In this document: in pieces, positions 42,043-50,738 of the stretch
Layout of the letters: each line of letters starts with the position of its first letter
Position numbering within the stretch: position 1 is the first letter of the stretch
DNA from: an uncultured Victivallales bacterium
Lineage (GTDB): Bacteria; Verrucomicrobiota; Lentisphaeria; Victivallales; UBA1829
Length of the DNA: 50,805 nt
Direction: 5' to 3'
Assembly (NCBI GenBank): GCA_944391115.1
Contig: CALXSJ010000022.1
Location: forward strand, 1 to 50,805
Translations under genes and position numbers: made by a program
The notes under the pieces: generated by a model
Databases searched by the model: none
What the model was told of the DNA's origin: nothing
What the model saw: only the letters and a program-made list of their open reading frames with translations

Positions 42043-43788
42043 ATGAATGTCAATCTGAAAATCAACGACCGTCCGGTCACAGTGGAAGCGGGAAGCACGA
42101 TTCTCGAAGCCGCCGAAAAACTGGACATCAAAATTCCGACCCTCTGCCATTTCAAAATGGACTGCTTCCACATGGAGCACCGCAGCGCATCCTGCCGCAT
42201 CTGCGTCGTGGAGGTCAAGGGACGCCCGAATCTCGCGCCTGCCTGCAGCACGCCCGTCATGGAGGGCATGGAGGTCAAGACCAACACGCTCCGCGCCATC
42301 AATGCGCGCCGGACGATCCTCGACCTGCTTCTCTCCGACCATCCGAAGGACTGCCTGACCTGTCCGAAGAACCTGAACTGCCAGCTTCAGGAACTCGCGC
42401 AGGAAATGGGGCTCCATCATCTGCTCTTCAAAGGCGAACAGTCCACCTACAACAAGGACCTTTCCAGCAATGCGATCGCGCGCGATCTTGATAAATGCAT
42501 CATGTGCCGCCGCTGCGAAACCGCCTGCAACTCCGTTCAGACAGTCGGCGTGCTTTCCGGTGTCGGACGCGGATTCAAAGCGGTCGTCGCCCCCGCCGGA
42601 CTCCGCCCGCTCGCGGAAACCGAATGCGTCTTCTGCGGTCAGTGCGTCCAGGCGTGTCCGGTCGGCGCGCTCAGTGAAATCGACTACAAATATCCGGTCT
42701 GGCGTGCGCTGAACGATCCCGGAAAAACCGTCGTCGTCCAGACCGCGCCCGCGGTGCGCGTGGCCATCGGCGAATCCTTCGGGCTCGAACCAGGCTCCAT
42801 CAGCACGGGAAAGATGGTGGCGGCGCTGCGCATGCTCGGCTTCGACAAGGTGTTCGATACCGACTTCGCCGCCGACCTCACGATCATGGAAGAGACGACC
42901 GAACTCATCGAGCGAGTCAAGAACAACCGCGACCTGCCGATCCTGACAAGCTGCTGTCCGGGGTGGGTCAAATTCCTGGAGCACCAGTTCCCGGAACTGA
43001 TCTACATGCCCTCCACGGCGAAATCCCCGCAGCAGATGTTCGGTGCGATCACGAAAAGCTATTATGCGCAGAAGATCGGCGTTGCGCCGGAAAACATCGT
43101 TGTGGTATCCGTGATGCCGTGTCTGGCGAAGAAGTACGAAGCTTCACGGGAAGAGTTCTCGCGCAACGGCGTCCGCGACGTGGACATCGTCATTTCAACA
43201 CGCGAACTTGCCGACATGATCCGCGAAGCGGGCATTCAGTTCGACCAGCTTGACGAGGAGACATATGATTCCCCGCTCGGCGAATCCACCGGCGCGGCGG
43301 TCATCTTCGGAGCAACCGGCGGCGTGCTCGAAGCGGCGCTCCGCACCGCGGCGGACTGGATCGCCGGAGAGGATCTGCAGGAAATCGACTTCAAGGCGGT
43401 CCGCGGACTCGAAGGGATCAAGGAAGCCACCGTCAAGGTCGGCGGTCTCGAACTCAAGGCGGCGGTCTGTTCCGGACTCGGCAACGCGCGCAAGCTTCTG
43501 GAGAAGATCAAGCGCGGCGAAGCGAACTATCATGCCATCGAAATCATGGCGTGCCCCGGCGGCTGCCTGAACGGCGGCGGACAGCCCTATCATCACGGCG
43601 ACACCACCATTCTGGAAAAACGCATGGAGGCGCTCTACCGCGCCGACGCAGGACTGCCGATCCGCAAGTCGCATCAGAACCCCTCGATTCAGAAGCTCTA
43701 CGAGGAGTTCCTCGGCGAACCGGGCAGTCACTGCGCCCATACGCTGCTTCACACGACCTACATCGACAGGAAGCATCCGAAGAAATAA
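42043..43788 (+). CDS. hydA: [FeFe]-hydrogenase catalytic subunit
   Basis: The 581-residue enzyme starts at ATG 42043 behind AAGGAG. It has an N-terminal [2Fe-2S] domain (C35, C51, C54, C68), a His-Cys3 [4Fe-4S] site (H100, C104, C107, C113) and two [4Fe-4S] clusters (C152-C162, C195-C205). The H-cluster motifs are TSCCPGW (C304/C305), MPCLAKKYE (C360) and MACPGGCLNGGGQP (C504, C508). Together with HydB and HydC it forms a trimeric group A3 type enzyme likely to bifurcate electrons from NADH and ferredoxin to H2. Maturation genes hydEFG are not in the window. Confidence 0.96.
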   Translation: MNVNLKINDRPVTVEAGSTILEAAEKLDIKIPTLCHFKMDCFHMEHRSASCRICVVEVKGRPNLAPACSTPVMEGMEVKTNTLRAINARRTILDLLLSDHPKDCLTCPKNLNCQLQELAQEMGLHHLLFKGEQSTYNKDLSSNAIARDLDKCIMCRRCETACNSVQTVGVLSGVGRGFKAVVAPAGLRPLAETECVFCGQCVQACPVGALSEIDYKYPVWRALNDPGKTVVVQTAPAVRVAIGESFGLEPGSISTGKMVAALRMLGFDKVFDTDFAADLTIMEETTELIERVKNNRDLPILTSCCPGWVKFLEHQFPELIYMPSTAKSPQQMFGAITKSYYAQKIGVAPENIVVVSVMPCLAKKYEASREEFSRNGVRDVDIVISTRELADMIREAGIQFDQLDEETYDSPLGESTGAAVIFGATGGVLEAALRTAADWIAGEDLQEIDFKAVRGLEGIKEATVKVGGLELKAAVCSGLGNARKLLEKIKRGEANYHAIEIMACPGGCLNGGGQPYHHGDTTILEKRMEALYRADAGLPIRKSHQNPSIQKLYEEFLGEPGSHCAHTLLHTTYIDRKHPKK

Positions 43789-43811
43789 GCTTCTTTCTTC
43801 CATACAAAGAA

Positions 43812-43840
43812 AAAGCCCCGGAAAACCGGGGCTTTTTTTT
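43812..43840. terminator. Bidirectional intrinsic terminator after hydA
   Basis: A perfect 10-bp stem, arms AAAGCCCCGG and CCGGGGCTTT around AAAA, is followed by T residues on the plus strand. The reverse strand also ends in TTTTT. It separates the convergent hydA and Gfo/Idh genes. Confidence 0.9.
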
Positions 43841-43869
43841 ATGACTTGAAATCCGTCGATTCCTGGAAA

Positions 43870-44895
43870 TCAGAATTTGTACACCTGCTTTGTTTTGACA
43901 GACTCAATCATGGCAAGCGCGATTTTGATGGAGTTGAACGCGTCCTGAATGCCAGGAGCCTCCACCTTCTCTCCGAGCATATTGCGGGCGAAATCAATCA
44001 TTTCCTGCGTATAGCCGGAAGCGACTTTCACTTCCTCCACGCCGGCGGCCGCATTCTGCGCGGCTCCGACGGGAATTTCCTGCTGCTCGCCGTCCATCGG
44101 CTGATAGAGGAGTGTCTCGGCTCCGGTCATATTGAGATACCCTTTTTCCCCGTAGATCTCCATCAGCTCATTGCTGCGGCCGAATCGCTGCCAGGTGCAG
44201 AGCATATTGCAGATGACGCCGTTCCGGTAGGTGACAATGCCGCCGACCATGTCGGAAGGCTTCTTCTGCGCCGGATCCAGCAGCATGCCGTCGGCATAAA
44301 CCCGTTCCGGCTCCCCGAAAAACCAGTTGGTGAGGTCAACATGATGAGCGAGCATATCGACGATCACGCCGCCGGACTTGTCAAAATCTGCGAACCAGTC
44401 TCCGTATTCCCGGCGGTACATGCCGAACGAGAGATCCACATTGCAGAAACGGATCTTTCCGAGCACGCCGGAATCAAGCATCTCCTTGAGTTTTCTGGTT
44501 TTCGCCATGGCGCGCCGGACGAAACCGACAGCAAAGAGTTTCTCCGATTTTCTGACGAGCTCCAGCATCGCAAGAGAATTCTCCAGATCGCGGCAGAGCG
44601 GTTTTTCGCAGAAGATGTGCCTGCCCGCGGCGACGGCGGCCCGGATGCCCTCCTGGTGACAGTAAGTCGGGGAGGCGATGACCACCGCATCCAGATCCGG
44701 AATTCCGGCAAGCTCCTCCGCTCCGGAACAGATCACGGCTCCGTATTTTTCATGCATGTCGTTTGCGGCGGATTCCTTCGGATCATAAACGGCGGCGACC
44801 TGCGCATCAATTCCCGCCACAGCTTTCAGCTGAGCGATATTTTCCGCATGCACATTTCCGAGACGACCGGCTCCGATAATTCCGAATTTCAGCAT
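43870..44895 (-). CDS. Gfo/Idh/MocA-family oxidoreductase
   Basis: The 341-residue protein has an N-terminal Rossmann fold with GIIGAGRLGNVH, the family motif CEKPLCRD (catalytic lysine) and a C-terminal substrate domain. Members oxidise or reduce sugars and inositols with NAD(P). It has its own promoter and a palindrome that may be a LacI-type operator. The exact substrate, perhaps an inositol or sugar, cannot be named. Confidence 0.92.
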   Translation of the reverse strand: MLKFGIIGAGRLGNVHAENIAQLKAVAGIDAQVAAVYDPKESAANDMHEKYGAVICSGAEELAGIPDLDAVVIASPTYCHQEGIRAAVAAGRHIFCEKPLCRDLENSLAMLELVRKSEKLFAVGFVRRAMAKTRKLKEMLDSGVLGKIRFCNVDLSFGMYRREYGDWFADFDKSGGVIVDMLAHHVDLTNWFFGEPERVYADGMLLDPAQKKPSDMVGGIVTYRNGVICNMLCTWQRFGRSNELMEIYGEKGYLNMTGAETLLYQPMDGEQQEIPVGAAQNAAAGVEEVKVASGYTQEMIDFARNMLGEKVEAPGIQDAFNSIKIALAMIESVKTKQVYKF

Positions 44896-44928
44896 TTTCC
44901 CTTCTCCGTTCTGGTGTTTTTCAACTTG

Positions 44929-44940
44929 GTAACGCGTGAC
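44929..44940. promoter_or_regulatory. LacI-type operator-like palindrome
   Basis: The site GTAACGCGTGAC has a central ACGCGT and flanking GT/AC, centred on CG as in many LacI-family operators. It lies at the expected transcription start of the Gfo/Idh gene. Confidence 0.45.
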
Positions 44941-44947
44941 ACCTTTT

Positions 44948-44975
44948 ATTATAATTCATTCCGGAGGATTGTCAA
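44948..44975 (-). promoter_or_regulatory. Gfo/Idh promoter
   Basis: On the minus strand consensus TTGACA (44970-44975) and TATAAT (44948-44953) are spaced 16 bp, one of the strongest promoters in the window. Confidence 0.75.
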
Positions 44976-45090
44976 GACCGGAAAACAGAAATCGAACCAT
45001 ATTTTCGGGAAAGCCGGGATGCAGCCGGAGCACGGCAATGAGACGGGAAGTGGCGGCCGGTAAAATATCCGGTTATTTTTCCGGGAGGAG

Positions 45091-45118
45091 TTGCAAATTG
45101 CGGGAAGGCGGTTATATT
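45091..45118 (+). promoter_or_regulatory. rpmE promoter
   Basis: TTGCAA (45091-45096) and TATATT (45113-45118) are spaced 16 bp, about 58 bp before the rpmE start. Confidence 0.5.
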
Positions 45119-45176
45119 ATATCCTTCCGGAGGTTCTGCGTTTAAAAATCATTGAACATAAAACGAGGTCTGCAAC

Positions 45177-45386
45177 ATGAAAAAGGGTATTCATCCGAAC
45201 TACGGTCCCGCAACCGTTACCTGCGCCTGCGGAAAGGTCTGGGAAATCAAGTCCACAAGAAAAGAGTACAAAGTCGGCATCTGCGCCGAATGTCATCCGT
45301 TCTTCACCGGAAAGCAGAAACTGGTGGACATCGCCGGCCGCGTGGAGAAATTCCGCCGCCGTTATGACAAGAAAGCCTCTGAATAA
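45177..45386 (+). CDS. rpmE: 50S ribosomal protein L31 (zinc-binding form)
   Basis: The 69-residue protein matches L31 ([19 protein letters not shown]). The zinc ligands are C16, C18, C36 and C39, so this is the C+ form that holds zinc. GAGG lies 9 nt upstream. A terminator follows before prfA. Confidence 0.97.
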   Translation: MKKGIHPNYGPATVTCACGKVWEIKSTRKEYKVGICAECHPFFTGKQKLVDIAGRVEKFRRRYDKKASE

Positions 45387-45409
45387 GAGCTGTTTTCTTT
45401 TCAGCAATC

Positions 45410-45483
45410 CCGTTCTTTCCCTCCGGTGGTGCCGGTATTCCGGCTGTTTGTCTGCCACCATGCGGAAGAACGGTTTTTTTTTT
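45410..45483 (+). terminator. rpmE terminator
   Basis: Arms CCGTTCTT (45410-45417) and AAGAACGG (45466-45473) enclose inner complementary stretches (GGTGG with CCACC), forming a long stem, followed by ten T. Confidence 0.8.
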
Positions 45484-45520
45484 GATTCGTATTTTTTCTG
45501 ATTCAGATTGGAACACAGGC

Positions 45521-46633
45521 ATGACCCCGGAAGATTTAGCCTTGCAGATGAGCCGGATGAAGGAACGCTTCGCGGAACTTGACGCGCAGCTTGCCGATCC
45601 CGGAATTTATGCGCGCCAGTACGAATGCCGCGTGCTCTCCGCGGAACGGCGGCGGCTCGGCGAACTCTTCCGGCTGCATGACGACTGGACGAAGGCTCTG
45701 CGCGAACTGCACGAAAACCGGGAACTTCTTCAGACGGAGCAGGACGAATCCTTCCGCAATCTGCTTCTGAACGACATTTCCGAACTGGAGCAAAAGGCTG
45801 TTTCCGATGAAAAGGCGCTGACGCTGCTTCTGCTTCCGCCCGATCCCAACGATGCACGCAATACGATCGTGGAAATGCGTCCGGCGGCGGGCGGCGAGGA
45901 GGCCGCTCTGTTCACCGCCGAGATGTTTCGGGTCTATATGAAATACGCGGAGCGGCGCAACTGGAAATTCGAGCTTCTTGATCTGAGCGAAACGGAACTC
46001 GGAGGCATCAAGGAGGTCATCTTCTCCCTGAGCGGGGACGACGTCTATTCCCGCATGAAGTTTGAAAGCGGCGTGCACCGCGTCCAGCGCGTTCCGGTAA
46101 CGGAAACGGGAGGACGCATTCATACTTCGACGATCACAGTTTCCGTTCTTCCCGAGGCGGAGGAGATGGACGAACTGGAGATCCGTCCGGAAGACCTGGA
46201 AATTTCGACCTTCCGCTCGTCGGGGCCGGGCGGACAGAACGTCAACCGCACGGATTCGGCGGTCCGGATCGTCCACAAGCCCAGCGGAATCACCGTCGCC
46301 AGTCAGCAGGAGCGATCCCAGATCCGCAACCGGGAGATCGCGTTCCGCATCCTGAAGTCGAAACTTCTGGAAATCCGGCGCCGGGAGGAAGCGGAAAAAC
46401 AGGCGGCGTCGAAGCGCTCGCAGATCGGAACCGGCGACAGGAGCGAACGGATCCGCACCTACAATTTTCCCCAGAACCGCGTGACGGACCACCGCTACGG
46501 CATATCCGCCCACGACATGCCGTCCCTGATGGAAGGCAATCTGGATCTGGTGATAGAACCGATTCTCGAGGAGGAAAGCCGCAATGCGCTTGACGCCGTG
46601 CTGAAAGGAGGGAACGATGCGCCGCATGCCTGA
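45521..46633 (+). CDS. prfA: Peptide chain release factor 1
   Basis: The 370-residue factor reads UAA and UAG. The catalytic GGQ is at 237-239 (SSGPGGQNVN) and the codon-recognition tripeptide is PVT (192-194, RVPVTETGG), which marks RF1 rather than RF2. Length is usual. ATG 45521 has only a weak ribosome site. It overlaps the ABC transporter gene by 17 bp; rpmE-prfA adjacency is common. Confidence 0.97.
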   Translation: MTPEDLALQMSRMKERFAELDAQLADPGIYARQYECRVLSAERRRLGELFRLHDDWTKALRELHENRELLQTEQDESFRNLLLNDISELEQKAVSDEKALTLLLLPPDPNDARNTIVEMRPAAGGEEAALFTAEMFRVYMKYAERRNWKFELLDLSETELGGIKEVIFSLSGDDVYSRMKFESGVHRVQRVPVTETGGRIHTSTITVSVLPEAEEMDELEIRPEDLEISTFRSSGPGGQNVNRTDSAVRIVHKPSGITVASQQERSQIRNREIAFRILKSKLLEIRRREEAEKQAASKRSQIGTGDRSERIRTYNFPQNRVTDHRYGISAHDMPSLMEGNLDLVIEPILEEESRNALDAVLKGGNDAPHA

Positions 46634-48398
46634 AGATTATGAACTCGAGCGCAAGCCGCTGACCTGGAATTATGCGGTATCCGTATTGAAGACCTTCGTC
46701 CATTACTACGGACCGCACAGGCGTCTCTTTTACCTTTCGCTCTTCTGTGCGCTGGCGCAGGCGGCCTGCACAACCGTCATTCCGCTGCTGGTCTATGATG
46801 CCTTCAACACCTATCTCCCCGCGCGGAACTACCCGATGATCTGGATGACGGTGGGTTTGCTTGCGCTGCTTTCGATTCTGGTTGCGCTGGGGATGTTTGT
46901 CTGCACGAAATACGGTCATGTGCTCGGCGTCCGCATGGAGGCGGACATGCGCAACGACCTGTTCGCGCATCTGCAGCGGCTCTCATTCAAGTATTATGAC
47001 AAGGCGAAAACGGGGCACCTGATGTCCCGTGTCACAAACGATCTGACGATGATTGCCGAGCTTGCCCACCATGGCCCCGAGGACATGACCTCGGCCATTC
47101 TGATGCTGATCGGGGCGCTCGTCGTGATGTTCTGCATCAATCCGCTTCTGACGCTGATCACGCTGATTCCCCTTCCCTTCATCTTTCTGTGGGCGTATTT
47201 CTTTCAGGGACGGATGCGCCGGGGATTCCGGGAGGCGCGGCGCGAAGTCGCGGAAATCAACAGTCAGGTGGAAAACTCCATTCAGGGCATCCGCGAAGTG
47301 AAGTCGTTCACGAATGAACGGCGCGAGATCATGCGCTTCCGCAGGGTCAACAGCTCCTACCGTCATGTCCGCGAAGGCATCTTCGACGCGATGGCGAAGT
47401 TTCATGCCGGCGTAATGTTCTTCATTCAGGGGTATTCGATCTTCTTCATCATCGCAGGCATGATTCTGATGTATTTCGAAAAGGCGAACGTGATCCAGAT
47501 CATGACTTTCTTCATGTATTCCAAGTCCGTGACCATGCCGGTCATGCGCATTGTGGAGTTTGCCGAGCAGTTCCATCAGGGCGTGACCGCCTATGAACGC
47601 TTCTACGAGATCCTGCAGGTAAGTCCGGACATTACGGAAAAACCGGACGCGGCAGTCCCTTCCGCTCCGTTCCGGGGCGATCTGGAGCTGGATCACGTCA
47701 CGTTCAGCTATGACGGGAAGGAAATTGTTCTGGACGACATCAACATGTCGATCGGGCGGGGAAAGACAATTGCGCTGGTCGGGGAATCCGGCGCGGGCAA
47801 GACGACTCTCGCCGCGCTGATCCCGCGCTTCTACGACGTCTGCCGGGGCGCCATCCGGATCGACGGCACGGACATCCGCGATTATTCGCTTCATTTCCTG
47901 CGCAGGAGCATCGGAATCGTCCAGCAGACGCCGTTCCTGTTCGATACGACAATCCGGGACAACATTCTGTTCGGACGGCTCGACGCGACGGAGGAGGAGC
48001 TGATCGAAGCGGCGAAAAACGCCAATATTTACGACTTCATCATGAGTCTGCCGGCAGGCTTCGACACACCGACCGGCGAACGAGGCGTGCGGCTCTCCGG
48101 CGGTCAGAAACAGCGGATCTCCATTGCCCGCGTCTTCCTCAAGAATCCGTCGCTCCTGATCTTCGACGAAGCGACCAGCGCGCTGGACAATCAGTCCGAA
48201 GCGCTGGTGCAGGAGTCAATGGAACGCCTCTGCAAGGACCGTACGACGATCATCATCGCACACCGGCTCTCCACCGTCAAGAACGCCGACTACATCTACT
48301 GTCTGCGCGGCGGGAAACTTGTGGAGCACGGCACGCACAAGGAACTTCTGGTGCTTGACGGATACTACAAGACGCTGTATACTATGCATACATTCTGA
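46617..48398 (+). CDS. ABC exporter (permease-ATPase fusion)
   Basis: The 593-residue half-transporter has six membrane helices (residues about 30-330) and a C-terminal ATPase domain with Walker A GESGAGKT (389-396), signature LSGGQKQR (from 493), Walker B LLIFDEATSALD and the H-loop IAHRLSTV. It resembles MsbA/MdlB exporters that act as homodimers on lipids or drugs. AAAGGAGGG precedes the ATG inside prfA, so they are coupled. Confidence 0.94.
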   Translation: MRRMPEDYELERKPLTWNYAVSVLKTFVHYYGPHRRLFYLSLFCALAQAACTTVIPLLVYDAFNTYLPARNYPMIWMTVGLLALLSILVALGMFVCTKYGHVLGVRMEADMRNDLFAHLQRLSFKYYDKAKTGHLMSRVTNDLTMIAELAHHGPEDMTSAILMLIGALVVMFCINPLLTLITLIPLPFIFLWAYFFQGRMRRGFREARREVAEINSQVENSIQGIREVKSFTNERREIMRFRRVNSSYRHVREGIFDAMAKFHAGVMFFIQGYSIFFIIAGMILMYFEKANVIQIMTFFMYSKSVTMPVMRIVEFAEQFHQGVTAYERFYEILQVSPDITEKPDAAVPSAPFRGDLELDHVTFSYDGKEIVLDDINMSIGRGKTIALVGESGAGKTTLAALIPRFYDVCRGAIRIDGTDIRDYSLHFLRRSIGIVQQTPFLFDTTIRDNILFGRLDATEEELIEAAKNANIYDFIMSLPAGFDTPTGERGVRLSGGQKQRISIARVFLKNPSLLIFDEATSALDNQSEALVQESMERLCKDRTTIIIAHRLSTVKNADYIYCLRGGKLVEHGTHKELLVLDGYYKTLYTMHTF

Positions 48399-48427
48399 AT
48401 AATCCGACGATTCAAAGGAGTAGCGAC

Positions 48428-49378
48428 ATGAACGCTGGGAAAAAAATTCTGTTCTCGCTGTTGCTTGCATGGTCCGTGCTGGCGCTCTTCGCCGCGGACA
48501 AGGCGCTGATCTGGAAAGTCACGAAAACCGGAGAGCCGGGTAAAATCTATCTGGTCGGCTCGATCCATCTCGGACGCGCGGACTGGTATCCGCTGGACGC
48601 CGTATATGACAGAGTGCTGAAGGAGTCGCAGGAAATGTATTTCGAAATTTTCGAGCCGGACATGACTGCGCTTGCCATGACGATTTCCACGAAAGGGATG
48701 TATCCGCCGGATCAAACGCTCTCCGGAGCAATCGGGAAAACGCAGTTTGCCGAACTGGCCCGTTTTTTTGCCGAGAACGGCAGCAAGACTCCGCCGTTCC
48801 TGCTGGAAAAAATGCGCCCGTGGCTGGTCAGCATTGAACTTGCCGGCATTTATGTCCGGAAGGAAAAAACGCTGAAATCCTATTACGGACTGGAAAAGGT
48901 CTTCACGGCGCATCGCGGAGAACGGCCCGGACACAGTCTGGAATCCGTCGATTCGCAGATGAGCGCAATGGCTTCAATCCCCGATGATGTCATGATTGCC
49001 GCCGTCCTGAAATCCGTACGCAATCCGGAAAAGGCGAAACGCGAGCTTGACGCCACTCTGGAATCCCTTCATTCCGGTGACATTGCCGGACTCGCGGAAA
49101 TGTGCGGAGAAATCGCCCGGGAAACGCCGCAGATTTACCGGAAACTTTTCATTGAGCGCAATATCGCCATTGCGGAAAAACTCCTTCCGCTTCTGAAAAC
49201 GGGAAAAGTCTGCTTCGTTCTGGTCGGAGCAGGCCATTTCGCCGGTCAGGACAACATCCGCGAGTTGCTTGTCAAGGCAGGCTGCCAGGTGGTCCAGCTT
49301 GAGAAAACCGGCAGAAAAGGTTCGATCAAAGGCGCGCCTCCGGCAAAACAGCCAGTCCCGGCCCTTTCCGTGCCGTAA
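48428..49378 (+). CDS. TraB/GumN-family protein
   Basis: The 316-residue protein has a signal peptide (residues 1-22) and TraB/GumN features: GSIHLG near the N-terminus, EMYFEIFEPD, and FVLVGAGHFAGQDN near the C-terminus. Related proteins (Tiki-like) are suspected metalloproteases; the histidines in GSIHLG and GAGHFAG fit that. AAAGGAGTAG lies before the ATG. It is 29 bp after the ABC gene and probably cotranscribed. Confidence 0.85.
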   Translation: MNAGKKILFSLLLAWSVLALFAADKALIWKVTKTGEPGKIYLVGSIHLGRADWYPLDAVYDRVLKESQEMYFEIFEPDMTALAMTISTKGMYPPDQTLSGAIGKTQFAELARFFAENGSKTPPFLLEKMRPWLVSIELAGIYVRKEKTLKSYYGLEKVFTAHRGERPGHSLESVDSQMSAMASIPDDVMIAAVLKSVRNPEKAKRELDATLESLHSGDIAGLAEMCGEIARETPQIYRKLFIERNIAIAEKLLPLLKTGKVCFVLVGAGHFAGQDNIRELLVKAGCQVVQLEKTGRKGSIKGAPPAKQPVPALSVP

Positions 49379-49413
49379 GTTCCCGGCGATTTCCCGGGAG
49401 TCTGCCGCCGGAT

Positions 49414-49441
49414 TTGAAAAAACAGTTTTTTCTGCTATAGT
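49414..49441 (+). promoter_or_regulatory. Promoter of the discoidin gene
   Basis: TTGAAA (49414-49419) and TATAGT (49436-49441) are spaced 16 bp. The spacer holds a palindromic A/T tract (GAAAAAA-CAG-TTTTTTC), and a hairpin (GGCGG/CCGCC) lies in the leader. Confidence 0.55.
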
Positions 49442-49480
49442 ACAGCAAGGCGGATTAACCGCCTGGAAAGGAAAAACAAT

Positions 49481-50329
49481 ATGAAACACACAATTCTGCT
49501 CTTTGCCGCCTGCGCGCTTGCCGCGTCCGTCAGTCTGTATGCAAATGACAGGGAAAATCTGGCCCGCGGCGCAACAGCGACGGCAAGCTCCTCGCAATCC
49601 GGAGAATTCGCTCCGAACAAAGCCATCGACGGTCGGGGCAACACCCGCTGGGCTTCCAACAGAAATGACAACGAATGGTTCATGCTCGATCTGGGCGCGC
49701 CGAAAACAGTCGGACAGATCCGCCTTGACTGGGAAGCCGCCGCAGGCAAGGAATATGTCATCCAGTTTTCCAATGACGGAAAAAACTTCACGGACGTCTA
49801 TCAGGTGACCGACGGCCGCAGAGGAGCCCGCGAATTCATCAATCTCAAGCCGCAGGAAACCCGCTACATCCGCATTCTCGGCAAGAAACGCGCCTCGCAG
49901 TTCGGCTACTCGCTCTGGGAAGTCATGGTTTATCCCGCCACGGACAATCTGGTCTTCGGTGCAACCGCGACGGCAAGCTCGACGGATCAGAATCTTCCGC
50001 CGGAAAAGGCCATCGACGGCAGGGAAACCACACGCTGGACCTCCAGACGGAATGATAATGAATGGTTCACTGTGGACCTCGGAACAGCAAAGAACATCGG
50101 CAGAATCGTGTTGAAATGGGAATACGCCGCAGGCAAGGAATATACCGTCCAGCTCTCCGAAGACGGCAAGAACTTTACGGAAGTCTTCCACAAGAAAGAC
50201 GGAAAATCCAAAGCCACGGAAAATATTGTCATCACTCCCCGGAATGCCCGTTACATCAAGATCCAGGGCATCAAACGCGCCACACCTTACGGCTATTCGC
50301 TCTGGGAAGTGGAAGCATACGCGAAATAA
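49481..50329 (+). CDS. Secreted protein with two tandem F5/8 type C (discoidin) domains
   Basis: The 282-residue protein has a signal peptide (MKHTILLFAACALAASVSLYA) and two similar discoidin domains (about residues 26-152 and 155-282). Both contain A-T-A-T-A-S-S, AIDG...TRW, NDNEWF...DLG, AAGKEY and YGYSLWEV or FGYSLWEV. Discoidin (CBM32-like) domains bind sugars at the cell surface. No enzyme domain is attached, so it looks like a pure binding module. AAAGGAAAAA precedes the ATG. Confidence 0.88.
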   Translation: MKHTILLFAACALAASVSLYANDRENLARGATATASSSQSGEFAPNKAIDGRGNTRWASNRNDNEWFMLDLGAPKTVGQIRLDWEAAAGKEYVIQFSNDGKNFTDVYQVTDGRRGAREFINLKPQETRYIRILGKKRASQFGYSLWEVMVYPATDNLVFGATATASSTDQNLPPEKAIDGRETTRWTSRRNDNEWFTVDLGTAKNIGRIVLKWEYAAGKEYTVQLSEDGKNFTEVFHKKDGKSKATENIVITPRNARYIKIQGIKRATPYGYSLWEVEAYAK

Positions 50330-50372
50330 TAAACTGCCCCGGTACAACGCACACGCTCGTACCGGGGGGGTT

Positions 50373-50460
50373 GCCTCCGGCGGCCAGCTTATGCAACTGG
50401 ACCGCGGCAGGACTGACAATCCTGCATAAATCATAATCTGCAAAGCAAATTATTTCATTA
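50373..50460 (+). repeat. Dispersed repeat copy 1 of a local pair
   Basis: It begins GCCTCCGGCGGCCAGCTT and contains GCGGCAGGACTGACA and the GCAAAGCAAATTATTT tail, all shared with the copy at 50559-50655. The CCAGCT/AGCTGG and AATTTGC/GCAAATT stems each carry a mismatch here. Confidence 0.8.
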
Positions 50461-50462
50461 CG

Positions 50463-50549
50463 GAAAAATGCGCCAGCATTTTTCGCGGGGTCAAGGGCCT
50501 TCTGGCCCTTGGCGTGCTCCAGCGGCGAAACGCTGGGCGCGCTTCGCGC
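50463..50549. repeat. Four consecutive perfect hairpins
   Basis: Hairpins are GAAAAATGC/GCATTTTTC (50463-50484), CAAGGGCC/GGCCCTTG (50492-50511), CCAGCG/CGCTGG (50519-50536) and GCGCG/CGCGC (50537-50549). They lie between the two repeat copies. Confidence 0.8.
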
Positions 50550-50558
50550 GAAATCATC

Positions 50559-50662
50559 TGCCTCCGGCGGCCAGCTTACGCAGCTGGACCGCGGCAGGAC
50601 TGACAGGAAAGCACGAATCATAATTTGCAAAGCAAATTATTTTATTACAGAAAAAATGATTC
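50559..50662 (+). repeat. Dispersed repeat copy 2 of a local pair
   Basis: Perfect stems CCAGCT/AGCTGG (50571-50587) and AATTTGC/GCAAATT (50622-50638) are present, the latter nested within GAATCAT/ATGATTC (50615-50662). The first 58 bases match the copy at 32.1 kb at about nine of ten positions. Confidence 0.8.
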
Positions 50663-50689
50663 CCAGATTCTCCAGGATCTTTTGCAGAT

Positions 50690-50727
50690 AAAAAAAAAGA
50701 CCGGAGGACGCTTTTGACGTTCTCCGG
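50690..50727 (-). terminator. rRNA operon terminator
   Basis: On the minus strand arms CCGGAGAACG and CGTCCTCCGG (one mismatch) are followed by TCTTTTTTTTT, just after the 5S rRNA 3' end. Confidence 0.85.
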
Positions 50728-50738
50728 CCGGAAAGAAA

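Larger units (their letters stand above)
50330..50738. other. 409-bp region without genes, filled with repeats and hairpins
   Basis: Between the discoidin gene and the 5S rRNA there is no supportable gene. It contains two copies of the dispersed repeat (50373 and 50559 onward), a run of perfect hairpins (50463-50549), and the rRNA terminator. The reading frames seen in it are by-products of the repeats. Confidence 0.8.

Noticed and set aside
50373-50662. CRISPR array
   Set aside because: Only two copies, about 90 bases long and about 186 bases apart, with no regular spacers and no cas genes.
50271-50691. Short reading frames in the repeat region before the 5S rRNA
   Set aside because: They follow the repeats, lack ribosome sites and have no family resemblance.
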